64,000 bases of DNA from Colletes latitarsis (GCF_051014445.1 NW_027488368.1:23596001-23660000), one strand, 5' to 3'. Shown: positions 38,632 through 53,127, numbered from the stretch's first letter. Translations and numbers: made by a program. Notes: generated by a model not told the origin, from the sequence alone.

Positions 38632-41600
38632 GCGTTATCCTCTAAAATAATGATCGAAACCAGGTTTAATTGACTGTTTCAGTGTGGTACCACATTACTA
38701 CGTGATCCAATCCAGAAATAGCCCAGGATCTAGCCATGAAGTATGACAAATATGCGAAAGTATGAGCCTGACGAGGGCAAATCCTAGACCTAACCCAGAC
38801 CTAACATGCGTTATCCTCTAAAATATTTATCAAGACCAGGTTTAATTGATTGTTTCAGTGTGGTCCCACATTACTACGTGATCCAAACCAGAAAAAACCC
38901 AGGATCCGTTCTACAAGTATGTGAAGAATGCGAAAGTATGCGTCTGATGAGTGAAAATCCTAGGCCAAACCTAGACCTAAAATGCGTTATCCTCAAAAAT
39001 ATTGATGGAAACCAGGTTTAATGGACTGCTTCAGTGTGGTACCACATTACTACGTGAACCAAACCAGAAAAAACCCAGGATCAGTTCAACAAGTATGTGG
39101 AAAACGCGATAGTATGAGCCTGATGAGGGCGAATCCCAGACCTATCTCAGACCTAACTTGCGTTATCCTCTAAAATATTGATCGAAACCAGGTTTAATTG
39201 ACGGTTTCAGCGTGGTACCACATTACTACGTGATACAATCCAGAAATAGCCCAGGATCTAGCCGTGAAGTATGAGAAATATGCGAAAGTATGATACCTGA
39301 TGAGGGCAAATCCTAGACGTAACCCAGACCTAACATACGTTATCCTCTAAAATATTTATCAAGACCAGGTTTAATTGAATGTTTCAGTGTGGTACCACAT
39401 TACTACGTGAACCAAACCGGAAAAAACCCAGGATCCGTTCAACAAGTATGTGAAGAATGCGAAAGTATGACCCTGATGAGGGCAAATCCCAGGCCTAACC
39501 TATACGTAACATGCGGTGTCCTCTAAAATATTGATAGAAACCAGGTTTCATTGACTGTTTCAGTGTGGTACTACATTACTATGTGATGCAATACAGAAAA
39601 AACCCAGGATCTGTTCAACAAGTATGTGAAAAACGCGAAAGTGTGAGCCTGATGCGGGCAAATCCTAGACCTAACCCAGACCTAACACGCGTTATCCTCT
39701 AAAATATTGATCGAAACCAGGTTTAATGGACTGCTTCAGTGTGGTACCACTTTACTACGTGATACAATCCAGAAGCAGCCCAGGATCTAGCCATGAAGTA
39801 TGAGAAATATGCGAAAGTATGAGCCTGATGAGGGCAAATCCTAGACCTAACCCAAACCTATCATGCGTTATCCTCTAAAATATTTATCAAGACAAGGTTT
39901 AATTGAATGTATCAGTGTGGTACCACATTACTACGTGAGCCAAACCAGAAAAAACCCAGGATCCGTTCAACAAGTATGTGAAAAATGCGAAAGTATGACA
40001 CTGATGAGGGCAAATCCCAGACCTATCCCAGACCTAACTAGCATTGTCCTCTAAAATATTGATAGAAACCAGGTTTCATTGACTGTTTCAGTGTGGTACT
40101 ACATTACTATGCGATGCAATACAGAAAAAACCCAGGATCTGTTCAACAAGTATGTGAAAAACGCGAAAGTGTGAGCCTGATGCGGGCAAATCCTAGACCT
40201 AACCCAGACCTAACACGCGTTATCCTCTAAAATATTGATCGAAACCAGGTTTAATGGACTGTTTCAGTGTGGTACCACACTACTACGTGATCCAAACCAG
40301 AAAAAAACACAGGATCTGTTCAACAAGTATGTGAAAAACGCGAAAGTATGAGCCTGATGAGGCAAATCCCAGACCTATCCCAGACCTAACTTGCGTTATC
40401 CTCTAAAATAATGATCGAAACCAGGTTTAATTGACTGTTTCAGTGTGGTACCACATTACTACGTGATCCAATCCAGAAATAACCCAGGATCTAGCCATAA
40501 AGTATGACAAATATGCGAAAGTATGAGCCTGACGAGGGCAAATCCTAGACCTAACCCAGACCTAACATGCGTTATCCTCTAAAATATTTATCAAGACCAG
40601 GTTTAATTGATTGTTTCAGTGTGGTCCCACATTACTCCCTGATCCAAACCAGAAAAAACCCAGGATCCGTTCTACAAGTATGTGAAGAATGCGAAAGTAT
40701 GCGTCTGATGAGTGAAAATCCTAGGCCAAACCTAGACCTAACATGCGTTATCCTCAAAAGTATTGATGGAAACCAGGTTTAATCGACTGTTTCAGTGTGG
40801 TACCACATTACTACGTGATCCAAACCAGAAAAAACCCAGGATCAGTTCAACAAGTATGTGGAAAACGCGATAGTATGAGCCTGATGAGGGCGAATCCCAG
40901 ACCTATCTCAGACCTAACTTGCGTTATCCTCTAAAATATTGCTCGAAACCAGGTTTAATTGACTGTTTCAGCGTGGTACCACATTACTACGTGATACAAT
41001 CCAGAAATAGCCCAGGATCTAGCCATGAAGTATGAGAAATATGCGAAGGTATGAGCCTGATGAGGGCAAATCCTAGACCTAACCCAGACATAAGATGCGT
41101 TATCCTCTAAAATATTTATCCAAACCAGGTTTCATTGAACGTTTCAGTGTGGTACCACTTTACTACGTGATCCAATCCAGAAATAGCCCAGGGTCCAGCC
41201 ATGAAGTATGAGAAATATGCGAAAGTATGAGCCTGATGAGGGCAAATCCTAGACCTAAGCCAGACCTAACATGCGTTATCCTCTAAAATATTGATCGAAA
41301 CCAGGTTTAATTGACTGTTTCAGCGTGGTACCACATTACTACGTGATACAATCCTGAAACAGCCCAGGATCTAGCCATGAAGTATGAGAATTATGCGAAA
41401 GTATGAGCCTGATGAGGGCAAATCCTAGACCTAACCCAGACCTAACATGCGTTATCCTCTAAAATATTTATCAAGACCAGGTTTAATTGATTGTTTCAGT
41501 GTGGTCCCACATTACTACGTGATCCAAACCAGAAAAAACCCAGGATCCGTTCAACAAGTATGTGAAGAATGCGAAAGTGTGCGTCTGATGAGTGAAAATC

Positions 41601-42463
41601 CTAGGCCAAACCTAGACCTACCATGCGTTATCCTCAAAAATATTGATCGAAACCTGGTTTAATCGACTGTTTCAGTGTGGAACCACATTACTACGTGATC
41701 CAATCCAGAAATAGCCCAGGATCTAGCCATGAAGTATGGGAAATATGCGAAAGTATGAGCCTGATGAGGGCAAATCCTAGACGTAACCCAGACCTAACAT
41801 ACGTTATCCTCTAATATATTTATCAAGACCAGGTTTAATTGAATGTTTCAGTGTGGTACCTCATTGCTACGTGAACCAAACCGGAAAAAACCCAGGATCC
41901 GTTCAACAAGTATGTGAAGAATGCGAAAGTATGAGTCTGATGAGTGAAAATCCCAGGCCCAACCTAGACCTAACATGCGTTATCCTCTAAAATATTGATC
42001 GATACCAGGTTTAATGGACTGTTTCAGTGTGGTACCACATTACTACGTGAACCAAACCGGAAAAAACCCAGGATCCGTTCAACAAGTATGTGAAGAATGC
42101 GAAAGTATGAGTCTGATGAGTGAAAATCCCAGGCCAAACCTAGACCTAACATGCGTTATCCTCAAAAATATTGTTCGAAACCTGGTTTAATCGACTGTTT
42201 CAGTGTGGTACCACATTGCTACGTGATCCAAACCGGAAAAAACCCAGGATCCGTTCAACAAGTATGTGAAGAATGCGAAAGTATGACCCTGATGATGGCA
42301 AATCCCAGGCCTAACCTATTCGTAACATGCGGTGTCCTCTAAAATATTGATGGAAACCAGGTTTAATTGACTGTTTCAGGGTCGTTCTTCATTACCACGT
42401 GATGCAATCCAGAAAAAGCCCCGGATCTTGCCATCAAGTATGAGAAATATGCGAATGAATGAG

Positions 42464-45400
42464 CCTGATGAGAGCAAATCCCAGACCTATACCAGACATA
42501 GATAGCGTTATCCTCTAAAATATTGACCGAAACCAGGTTTAATTGACTGTTTCGGTGTGGTACCACATTACTACGTGATCCAATCCAGAAATAGCCCAGG
42601 ATCTATCCCTGAAGTATAAGAAATATGCGAAGGTATGAGCCTGATGAGAGCAAATCCTAGACCTAACCCAGACCTAAGATGCGTTATCCTCTAAAATATT
42701 TATCCAAACCAGGTTTCATTGAACGTTTCAGTGTGGTACCACTTTACTACGTGATCCAATCCAGAAATAGCCCAGGGTCCAGCCATGAAGTATGAGAAAT
42801 ATGCGAAAGTATGAGCCCGATGATAGGCAAATCCTAGACCTAAGCCAGACCTAACATGCGTTATCCTCTAAAATATTGATCGAAACCAGGTTCAATCGAC
42901 TATTTCATCGTGGTACCACATTACTACGTGATACAATCCTGAAACAGCCCAGGATCTAGCCATGAAGTATGAGAAATATGCGAAAGTATGAGCCTGATGA
43001 GGGCAAATCCTAGACCTAACCCAGACCCAAGATGCGTAATCCTCTAAAATATTTATCCAAACCATGTTTCAATGAACGTTTCAGTGTGGTACCACATTAC
43101 TACGTGATACAATCCTGAAACAGCCCAGGATCTAGCCATGAAGTATGAGAATTATGCGAAAGTATGAGCCTGATGAGAGCAAATCCTAGACCTAACCCAG
43201 ACCTAACATGCGTTATCCTCTAAAATATTTATCAAGACCAGGTTTAATTGAATGTTTCAGTGTGGTACCACATTACTACGTGATCCAAACCAGTAAAAAC
43301 CCAGGATCTGTTCAACAAGTATGTGAAAAACGCGAAAGTATGAGCCTGATGAGGGCAAATTCCAGACCTATCCCAGACCTAACTTGCCTTATCCTCTAAA
43401 ATATTGATCGAAACCAGGTTTAATTGACTGTTTCAGCGTGGTACCACATTACTACGTGATAGAATCCAGAAGCAGCCCAGGATCTAGCCATGAAGTATGA
43501 GAAATATGCGAAAGTATGAGCCTTATGATGGCAAATCCTAGACCTAACCCAAACCTATCATGCGTTATCCTCTAAAATATTTATCAAGACCGGGTTTAAT
43601 TGAATGTATCAGTGTGGTACCACATTACTACGTGAACCAAACCAGAAAAAACCCAGGATCCGTTCAACAAGTATGTGAAAAATGCGAAAGTATGACACTG
43701 ATGAGGGCAAATCCCAGACCTATCCCAGACCTAACTAGCGTTGTCCTCTAAAATATTGGTGGAAACCAGGTTTCATTGACTGTTTCAGTGTGGTACTACA
43801 TTACTACGTGATGCAATACAGAAAAAACCCAGGATCTGTTCAACAAGTATGTGAAAAACGCGAAAGTATGAGCCTGATGAGGGCAAATCCTAGACCTAAC
43901 CCAGACCTAACACGCGTTATCCTCTAAAATATTGATCGAAACCAGGTTTAATGGACTGTTTCAGTGTGGTACCACACTACTACCTGATCCAAACCAGAAA
44001 AAAACCCAGGATCTGTTCAACAAGTATGTGAAAAACGCTAAAGTATGAGCCTGATGAGGCAAATCCTAGACCTATCCCAGACCTAACTTGCGTTATCCTC
44101 TAGAATAATGATCGAAACCAGGTTTAATTGACTGTTTCAGTGTGGCACGACATTACTACGTGATCCAATCCAGAAATAGCCCAGGATCTAGCCATGAAGT
44201 GTGAGAAATATGCGAAAGTATGAGCCTGACGAGGGCAAATCCTAGACCTAACCCAGACCTAACATGCGTTATCCTCAAAAATATTTATCAAGACCAGGTT
44301 TAATTGATTGTTTCAGTGTGGTCCCACATTACTACGTGGTCCAAACCAGAAAAAACCCAGGATCCGTTCAACAAGTATGTGAAGAATGCGAAAGTATGCG
44401 TCTGATGAGTGAAAATCCTAGGACAAACCTAGACCTAACATGCGTTATCCTCAAAAATATTGATCGAAACCTGGTTTAATCGACTGCTTCAGTGTGGTAC
44501 CACATTACTACGTGATCCAAACCAGAAAAAACCCAGGATCAGTACAACAAGTATGAGGAAAACGCGATAGTATGAGCCTGATGAGGGCGAATCCCAGACC
44601 TATCTCAGACCTAACTTGCGTTATCCTCTAAAATATTGATCGAAACCAGGTTTAATTGACGGTTTCAGCGTGGTACCACATTACTACCTGATACAATCCA
44701 GAAATAGCCCAGGATCTAGCCATGAAATATGAGAAAGATGCGAAAGTATGAGCCTGATGAGGGCAAATCCTAGACGTAACCCAGACCTAACATAAGTTAT
44801 CCTCTAAAATATTTATCAAGACCAGGTTTAATTGAATGTTTCAGTGTGGTACCACATTACTACGTGAACCAAACCGGAAAAAACCCAGGATCCGTTCAAC
44901 AAGTATGTGAAGAATGCGAAAGTATGAGTCTGATGAGTGAAAATCCCAGGCCTAACCTAGACCTAACATGCGTTATCCTCTAAAATATTGATCGATACCA
45001 GGTTTAATGGACTGCTTCAGTGTGGTACCACTTTACTACGTGATACAATCCAGAAGCAGCCCAGGATCTAGCCATGAAGTATGAGAAATATGCGAAAGTA
45101 TGAGCCTGATGAGGGCAAATCCTAGACCTAACCCAAACCTATCATGCGTTATCCTCTAAAATATTTATCAAGACCAGGTTTAATTGAATGTATCAGTGTG
45201 GTACCACATTACTACGTGAGCCAAACCAGAAAAAACCCAGGATCCGTTCAACAAGTATGTGAAAAATGCGAAAGTATGACACTGATGAGGGCAAATCCCA
45301 GACCTATACCAGACCTAACTAGCGTTGTCCTCTAAAATATTGATGGAAACCAGGTTTCATTAACTGTTTCAGTGTGGTACTACATTACTATGTGACGCAA

Positions 45401-46331
45401 TACAGAAAAAACCCAGGATCTATTCAACAAGTATGTGAAAAACGCGAAAGTGTGAGCCTGATGAGGGCAAATCCTAGACCTAACCCAGACCTAACACGCG
45501 TTATCCTCTAAAATATTGATCGAAACCAGGTTTAATGGACTGTTTCAGTGTGGTACCACACTACTACGTGATCCAAACCAGAAAAAAACCCAGGATCTGT
45601 TCAACAAGTATGTGAAAAACGCGAAAGTATGAGCCTGATGAGGCAAATCCCAGACCTATCCCAGACCTAACTTGCGTTATCCTCTAAAATAATGATCGAA
45701 ACCAGGTTTAATTGACTGTTTCAGTGTGGTACCACATTACTACGTGATCCAATCCAGAAATAGCCCAGGATCTAGCCATGAAGTATGACAAATATGCGAA
45801 AGTATGAGCCTGACGAGGGCAAATCCTAGACCTAACCCAGACCTAACATGCGTTATCCTCTAAAATATTTATCAAGACCAGGTTTAATTGATTGTTTCAG
45901 TGTGGTCCCACATTACTACGTGATCCAAACCAGAAAAAACCCAGGATCCGTACTACAAGTATGTGAAGAATGCGAAAGTATGCGTCTGATGAGTGAAAAT
46001 CCTAGGCCAAACCTAGACCTAACATGCGTTATCCTCAAAAATATTGATGGAAACCAGGTTTAATGGACTGCTTCAGTGTGGTACCACATTACTACGTGAA
46101 CCAAACCTGAAAAAACCCAGGATCAGTTCAACAAGTATGTGGAAAACGCGATAGTATGAGCCTGATGAGGGCGAATCCCAGACCTATCTCAGACCTAACT
46201 TGCGTTATCCTCTAAAATATTCATCGAAACCAGGTTTAATTGACGGTTTCAGCGTGGTACCACATTACTACGTGATACAATCCAGAAATAGCCCAGGATC
46301 TAGCCGTGAAGTATGAGAAATATGCGAAAGT
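42464..46331 (+). repeat. Long duplicated block, copy 2 (empty site)
   Basis: Paralogue of 34,986-39,290 without the retroelement. Where copy 1 has the insert, this copy reads straight through ATCCCAGACCTAACTTGCG at 45,658-45,676. It keeps the four and two bases deleted in copy 1. The match ends near 46,331, where copy 2 has TATGAGACTGACGAGG while copy 1 has TATGATACCTGATGAGG (39,291). The copy 1 ending recurs at 48,445, so 38,630-39,400 is also related to 47,784-48,560 at an offset of 9,154. Confidence 0.82.
45658..45673 (+). other. Empty target site paralogous to the insertion
   Basis: Single ATCCCAGACCTAACTT followed directly by GCGTTATCC, in the paralogous copy of the block that holds the insert. 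The flanks match on both sides: upstream ACGCG unit with seven A and GAGGC, downstream AATAATG unit with GTATGACAAATATG. Confidence 0.87.
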
Positions 46332-48840
46332 ATGAGACTGACGAGGGCAAATCCTAGGCGTAACCCAGACCTAACATAAGTTATCCTCTAAAATATTGAT
46401 CGAAACCAGGTTTAATTGACTGTTTCAGCGTGGTACCACATTACTACGTGATACAATCCAGAAATAGCCCAGGATCTAGCCATGAAGTATGAGAAATATG
46501 CGAAAGTATGAGCCTGACGAGGGCAAATCCTAGGCGTAACCCAGACCTAACATAAGTTATCCTGTAAAATATTTATCAAGACCAGGTTTAATTGAATGAT
46601 TCAGTGTGGTACCTCATTGCTACGTGATCCAAACCGGAAAAAACCCAGGATCCGTTCAACAAGTATGTGAAGAATGCGAAAGTATGACCCTGATGAGGGC
46701 AAATCCCAGGCCTAACCTATACGTAACATGCGGTGTCCTCTAAAATATTGATGGAAACCAGGTTTAATTGACTGTTTCAGGGTCGTTCTTCATTACTACG
46801 TGATGCAATCCAGAAAAAGCCCCGGATCTAGCCATCAAGTATGAGAAATATGCGAAAGAATGAGCCTGATGAGAGCAAATCCCAGACCTATACCAGACAT
46901 AACTAGCGTTATCCTCTAAAATATTGACCGAAACCAGGTTTAATTGACTGTTTCGGTGTGGTACCACATTACTACGTGATCCAAACCAGAAATAGCTCAG
47001 GATCGATCCCTGAAGTATAAGAAATATGCGAAGGTATGAGCCTGATGAGGGCAAATCCTAGACCTAACCCAGACCTAACATGCGTCATCCTCTAAAATAT
47101 TTATCAAGACCAGGTTTAATTGATTGTTTCAGTGTGGTACCACATTACTACGTGATCCACACCAGAAAAAACCCAAGATCCGTTCAACAAGTATGTGAAG
47201 AATGCGAAAGTATGAGTCTGATGAGTGAAAATCCCAGGCCTAACCAAGATCTAACATTCGTTATCCTCAAAAATATTGATCGAAACCAGGTTTAATTGAC
47301 GGTTTCAGCGTGGTACCACATTACTACGTGATCCAAACCAGAAAAAACCCAGGATCAGTTCAACAAGTATGTGGAAAACGCGATAGTATGAGCCTGATGA
47401 GGGCGAATCCCAGACCTATCTCAGACCTAACATGCGTTATCCTCAAAAATATTGCTCGAAACCAGGTTTAATTGAATGTTTCAGTGTGGTACCACATTAC
47501 TACGTGATCCAAACCTGAAAAAACCCAGGATCTGTTCTACAAGTATGTGAAGAATGCGAAAGTATGCGTCTGATGAGTGAAAATCCTAGGCCAAACCTAG
47601 ACCTAACATGCGTTATCCTCAAAAATATTGATGGAAACCAGGTTTAATGGACTGCTTCAGTGTGGTACCACATTACTACGTGAACCAAACCAGAAAAAAC
47701 CCAGGATCAGTTCAACAAGTATGTGGAAAACGCGATAGTATGAGCCTGATGAGGGCGAATCCCAGACCTATCTCAGACCTAACTTGCGTTATCCTCTAAA
47801 ATATTGATCGAAACCAGGTTTAATTGACTGTTTCAGTGTGGTACCACATTACTACGTGATCCAATCCAGAAATAGCCCAGGATCTAGCCATGATGTATGA
47901 CAAATATGCGAAAGTATGAGCCTGACGAGGGCAAATCCTAGACCTAACCCAGACCTAACATGCGTTATCCTCTAAAATATTTATCAAGACCAGGTTTAAT
48001 TGATTGTTTCAGTGTGGTCCCATATTACTACGTGATCCAAACCAGAAAAAACCCAGGATCCGTTCTACAAGTATGTGAAGAATGCGAAAGTATGCGTCTG
48101 ATGAGTGAAAATCCTAGGCCAAACCTAGACCTAACATGCGTTATCCTCAAAAATATTGATGGAAACCAGGTTTAATGGACTGCTTCAGTGTGGTACCACA
48201 TTACTACGTGAACCAAACCAGAAAAAACCCAGGATCAGTTCAACAAGTATGTGGAAAACGCGATAGTATGAGCCTGATGAGGGCGAATCCCAGACCTATC
48301 TCAGACCTAACTTGCGTTATCCTCTAAAATATTGATCGAAACCAGGTTTAATTGACGGTTTCAGCGTGGTACCACATTACTACGTGATACAATCCAGAAA
48401 TAGCCCAGGATCTAGCCGTGAAGTATGAGAAATATGCGAAAGTATGATACCTGATGAGGGCAAATCCTAGACGTAACCCAGACCTAACATACGTTATCCT
48501 CAAAAATATTTATCAAGACCAGGTTTAATTGAATGTTTCAGTGTGGAACCACATTACTACGTGAACCAAACCGGAAAAAACCCAGGATCCGTTCAACAAG
48601 TATGTGAAGAATGCGAAAGTATGAGTCTGATGGGTGAAAATCCCAGGCCTAACCTAGACCTAACATGCGTTATCCTCTAAAATATTGATCGATACCAGGT
48701 TTAATGGACTGCTTCAGTGTGGTACCACTTTACTACGTGATACAATCCAGAAGCAGCCCAGGATCTAGCCATGAAGTATGAGATATATGCGAGAGTATGA
48801 GCCTGATGAGGGCAAATCCTAGACCTAACCCAAACCTATC

Positions 48841-49016
48841 ATGCGTTATCCTCTAAAATATTTATCAAGACCAGGTTTAATTGAATGTATCAGTGTGGTA
48901 CCACATTACTACGTGAGCCAAACCAGAAAAAACCCAGGATCCGTTCTACAAGTATGTGAAGAATGCGAAAGTATGCGTCTGATGAGTGAAAATCCTAGGC
49001 CAAACCTAGACCTAAC
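48841..49016 (+). repeat. Hybrid monomer
   Basis: The front half matches the 45,144-type unit (TGAATGTATCAG, TGAGCCAAACC). From about CCGTTCTACAAG (near 48,940) the back half, and the following unit with CCTCAAAAGTATTGATGG, match the 40,567-40,960 block. The exchange point lies in the shared AAAAAACCCAGGATCC stretch. Confidence 0.78.
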
Positions 49017-51071
49017 ATGCGTTATCCTCAAAAGTATTGATGGAAACCAGGTTTAATCGACTGTTTCAGTGTGGTACCACATTACTACGTGATCCAAACC
49101 AGAAAAAACCCAGGATCAGTTCAACAAGTATGTGGAAAACGCGATAGTATGAGCCTGATGAGGGCGAATCCCAGGCCTATCTCAGACCTAACTTGCGTTA
49201 TCCTCTAAAATATTGCTCGAAACCAGGTTTAATTGACTGTTTCAGCGTGGTACCACATTACTACGTGATACAATCCAGAAATAGCCCAGGATCTAGCCAT
49301 GAAGTATGAGAAATATGCGAAAGTATGAGACTGACGAGGGCAAATCCTAGGCGTAACCCAGACCTAACATAAGTTATCCTCTAAAATATTTATCAAGACC
49401 AGGTTTAATTGAATGTTTCAGTGTGGTACCACATTACTACGTGATCCAAACCAGAAAAAACCCAGGATCAGTTCAACAAGTATGTGGAAAACGCGATAGT
49501 ATGAGCCTGATGAGTGCGAATCCCAGACCTATCTCAGACCTAACTTGCGTTATCCTCTAAAATATTGATCGAAACCAGGTTTAATTGACTGTTTCAGCGT
49601 GGTACCACATTGCTACGTGATACAATCCAGAAATAGCCCAGGATCTAGCCATGAAGTATGAGAAATATGCGAAAGTATGAGCCTGACGAGGGCAAATCCT
49701 AGGCCTAACCAAGATCTAACATTCGTTATCCTCAAAAATATTGATCGAAACCAGGTTTAATTGACGGTTTCAGCGTGGTACCACATTACTACGTGATCCA
49801 AACCAGAAAAAACCCAGGATCAGTTCAACAAGTATGTGGAAAACGCGATAGTATGAGCCTGATGAGGGCGAATCCCAGACCTATCTCAGACCTAACATGC
49901 GTTATCCTCAAAAATATTGCTCGAAACCAGGTTTAATTGAATGTTTCAGTGTGGTACCACATTACTACGTGATCCAAACCAGAAAAAACCCAGGATCAGT
50001 TCAACAAGTATGTGGAAAACGCGATAGTATGAGCCTGATGAGGGCGAATCGCAGATCTATCTCAGACCTAACTTGCGTTATCCTCTAAAATATTGATCGA
50101 AACCAGGTTTAATTGACGGTTTCAGCGTGGTACCACATTACTACCTGACACAATCCAGAAATAGCCCAGGATCTAGCCATGAAGTATGAGAAATATGCGA
50201 AAGTATGAGCCTGATGAGGGCAAATCCTAGACGTAACCCAGACCTAACATACGTTATCCTCTAAAATATTTATCAAGACCAGGTTTAATTGAATGTTTCA
50301 GTGTGGTACCACATTACTACGTGAACCAAACCGGAAAAAACCCAGGATCCGTTCAACAAGTATGTGAAGAATGCGAAAGTATGAGTCTGATGAGTGAAAA
50401 TCCCAGGCCTAACCTAGACCTAACATGCGTTATCCTCTAAAATATTGATCGAAACCAGGTTTAATTGACGGTTTCAGCGTGGTACCACATTACTACGTGA
50501 TACAATCCAGAAATAGCCCAGGATCTAGCCATGAAGTATGAGAAATATGCGAAAGTATGAGCCTGATGAGGGCAAATCCTAGACGTAACCCAAACCTATC
50601 ATGCGTTATCCTCTAAAACATTTATCAAGACCAGGGTTAATTGAATGTATCAGTGTGGTACCACATTACTACGTGAACCAAACCAGAAAAAACCCAGGAT
50701 CCGTTCAACAAGTATGTGAAAAATGCGAAAGTATGACACTGATGAGGGCAAATCCCAGACCTATCCCAGACCTAACTAGCGTTGTCCTCTAAAATATTGA
50801 TGGAAACCAGGTTTCATTGACTGTTTCAGTGTGGTACTACATTACTACGTGATGCAATACAGAAAAAACCTAGGATCTGTTCAACAAGTTTGTGAAAAAC
50901 GCGAAAGTATGAGCCTGATGAGGGCAAATCCTAGACCTAACCCAGACCTAACACGCGTTATCCTCTAAAATATTGATCGAAACCAGGTTTAATGGACTGT
51001 TTCAGTGTGGTACCACACTAATACGTGATCCAAACCAGAAAAAACCCAGGATCTGTTCAACAAGTATGTGA

Positions 51072-51855
51072 AATATGCGAAAGAATGAGCCTGATGAGCG
51101 CAAACCCCAGCCCTATACCAGACATAACTTGCGTTATGCTCTAAAATATTGATCGAAACCAGGTTTAATTGACTGGTTCGGTGTGGTACCACATTACTAC
51201 GTGATCCAATCCAGAAATAGCCCAGGATCTATACATGAAGTATAAGAAATATGCGAATGTATGAGCCTGATGAGGGCAAATCGTAGACCTAACCCAGACC
51301 TAACATGCGTTATCCTCTAAAATATTGATCGAAACCAGGTTTAATTGACTGTTTCGGTGTGGTACCACATTACTACGTGATGCAATCCAGAAATAGCCCA
51401 GGATGTAGCCATGAAGTATGAGAAATATGCGAAAGTATGAGCCTGACGAGGGCAAATCCTAGACCTAACCCAGACCTCACATGCGTTATCCTCTAAAATA
51501 TTTATCAAGACCTGGTTTAATTGATTGTTTCAGTGTTGTACCACGTTACTACGTGAACCAAACCAGAAAAAACCCAGGATCCGTTCAACAAGTATGTGAA
51601 GAATGCGAAAGTATGAGTGTGATGAGTGAAAATCTCAGGGCCAACCTAGACCTAACATGCGTTATCCTCTAAAATATTGATCCAAACCAGGTTTAGTGGA
51701 CTGTTTCAGTGCGGTACCACTTTACTACGTGATCCAATCCAGAAATAGCCCAGGATCTAGCCATGAAGTATGAGAAATATGTGAAAGTATGAGCCTGTTG
51801 AGGGCAAATCCTAGACCTAACCCAGACCTAACATGCGTTATCCTCTAAAATATTG
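51072..51855 (+). repeat. Block shared with 58,996-59,779
   Basis: About 784 bp that I read as identical except near one base (CCAGCCCTATACC here, CCAGACCTATACC there). Shared rare markers are GTTATGCTCTAAA, GGATCTATACATGAAGTATA, AATCGTAGACC, GGATGTAGCC, GTGTTGTACCACG and GAGCCTGTTGAGGG. The offset is 7,924 bp, 45 monomers plus 4 bases. The match stops near 51,855, where this copy has TATTGTTCG and the other TATTGATCG. Confidence 0.82.
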
Positions 51856-53127
51856 TTCGAAACCTGGTTTAATCGACTGTTTCAGTGTGGTACCACATTA
51901 CTACGTGATCCAAACCAGAAAAAACCCAGGATCAGTTCAACAAGTATGTGGAAAACGCGATAGTATGAGCCTGATGAGGGCGAATCCCAGACCTATCTCA
52001 GACCTAACTTGCGTTATCCTCTAAAATATTGATCGAAACCAGGTTTAATTGACTGTTTCAGTGTGGTACCACATTACTACGTGATCCAATCCAGAAATAG
52101 CCCAGGATCTAGGCATCAAGTATGAGAAGTATGCGAAGGAATGAGCCTGATGAGAGCAAATCCCAGACCTATACCAGACATAACTAGCGTTATCCTCTAA
52201 AATATTGACCGAAACCAGGTTTAATTGACTGTTTCGGTGTGGTACCACGTTACTACGTGATCCAATCCAGAAATAGCCCACGATCTATCCCTGAAGTATA
52301 AGAAATATGCGTAGGTATGAGCCTGATGAGGGCAAATCCTAGACCTAACCCAGACCTAACATGCGTTATCCTCTAAAATATTTATCAAGACCAGGTTTAA
52401 TTGATTGTTTCAGTGTGGTACCACATTACTACGTGATCCACACCAGAAAAAACCCAAGATCCGTTCAACAAGTATGTGAAGAATGCGAAAGTATGAGTCT
52501 GATGAGTGAAAATCCCAGGCCTAACCAAGATCTAACATGCGTTATCCTCAAGAATATTTATCAAGGCCAGGTTTAATTGAATGTTTCAGTGTGGTACCAC
52601 ATTACTACGTGATCCAAACCAGAAAAAACCCAGGATCCGTTCAACAAGGATGTGAAAAATGCGAAAGTATGAGCCTGATGAGGGCAAATCTTGGACCTAA
52701 CCCAGACCTAAGATGCGTTATCCTCTAAAATATTTATCCAGACCAGGTTTCATTGAACGTTTCAGTGTGGTACCACTTTACTACGTGATCCAATCCAGAA
52801 ATAGCCCAGGATCCAGCCATGAAGTATGAGAAATATGCGAAAGTATGAGCCTGATGAGGGCAAATCCTAGACCTAACCCAGACCTAACATGGGTTATCCT
52901 CTAAAATATTTATCAAGACCAGGTTTAATTGAATGTTTCAGTGTGGTAACACATTACTACGTGATCCAAACCAGAAAAAACCCAGGATCCGTTCAACAAG
53001 TATGTGAAAAATGCGAATGTATGACCCTGATGAGGGCAATTCCCAGACCTATCCCAGACCTAACTTGCGTTGTCCTCTAAAATATTGATGGAAACCAGGT
53101 TTCATTGACTGTTTCAGTGTGGTACTA

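Larger units (their letters stand above)
34986..39290 (+). repeat. Long duplicated block, copy 1 (carries the retroelement)
   Basis: From CCTGATGAGAGC at 34,986 the sequence parallels 42,464 onward. Shared variants include TTTATCCAAACCAGGTTTC, ACCGGG at 36,081 (matching 43,560), CATGCGTCTGATGAGTG-type tails at 36,785 (matching 44,264) and the TATTCAACAAG unit near 37,937. The offset grows from 7,478 to 7,485 through small indels, including a 4-bp loss (GGATCTATGAAG near 37,589) and a 2-bp loss (GTATGACTGATG near 37,796), both private to this copy. After the insertion the offset drops to 7,042, a change of 443 bp. That equals the 427-bp insert plus its 16-bp target duplication. Confidence 0.82.
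38632..53127 (+). repeat. Mosaic satellite zone right of the insertion
   Basis: Diverged monomers in shuffled order. Frequent markers are GATCAGTTCAACAAGTATGTGG with AACGCGATAG, and CCTCAAAAATATTG, which removes an in-frame TAA and lengthens the chance reading frame to 71 codons. Others are CCGTTCTACAAG and CTATCCCTGAAGTATAAG. A 3-monomer tandem repeat marked by GATGCGGGC lies at about 39,511-40,210 (offset 528). The monomer at 48,841 is a hybrid of two variants. There is no gene and no other insert. Confidence 0.83.
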
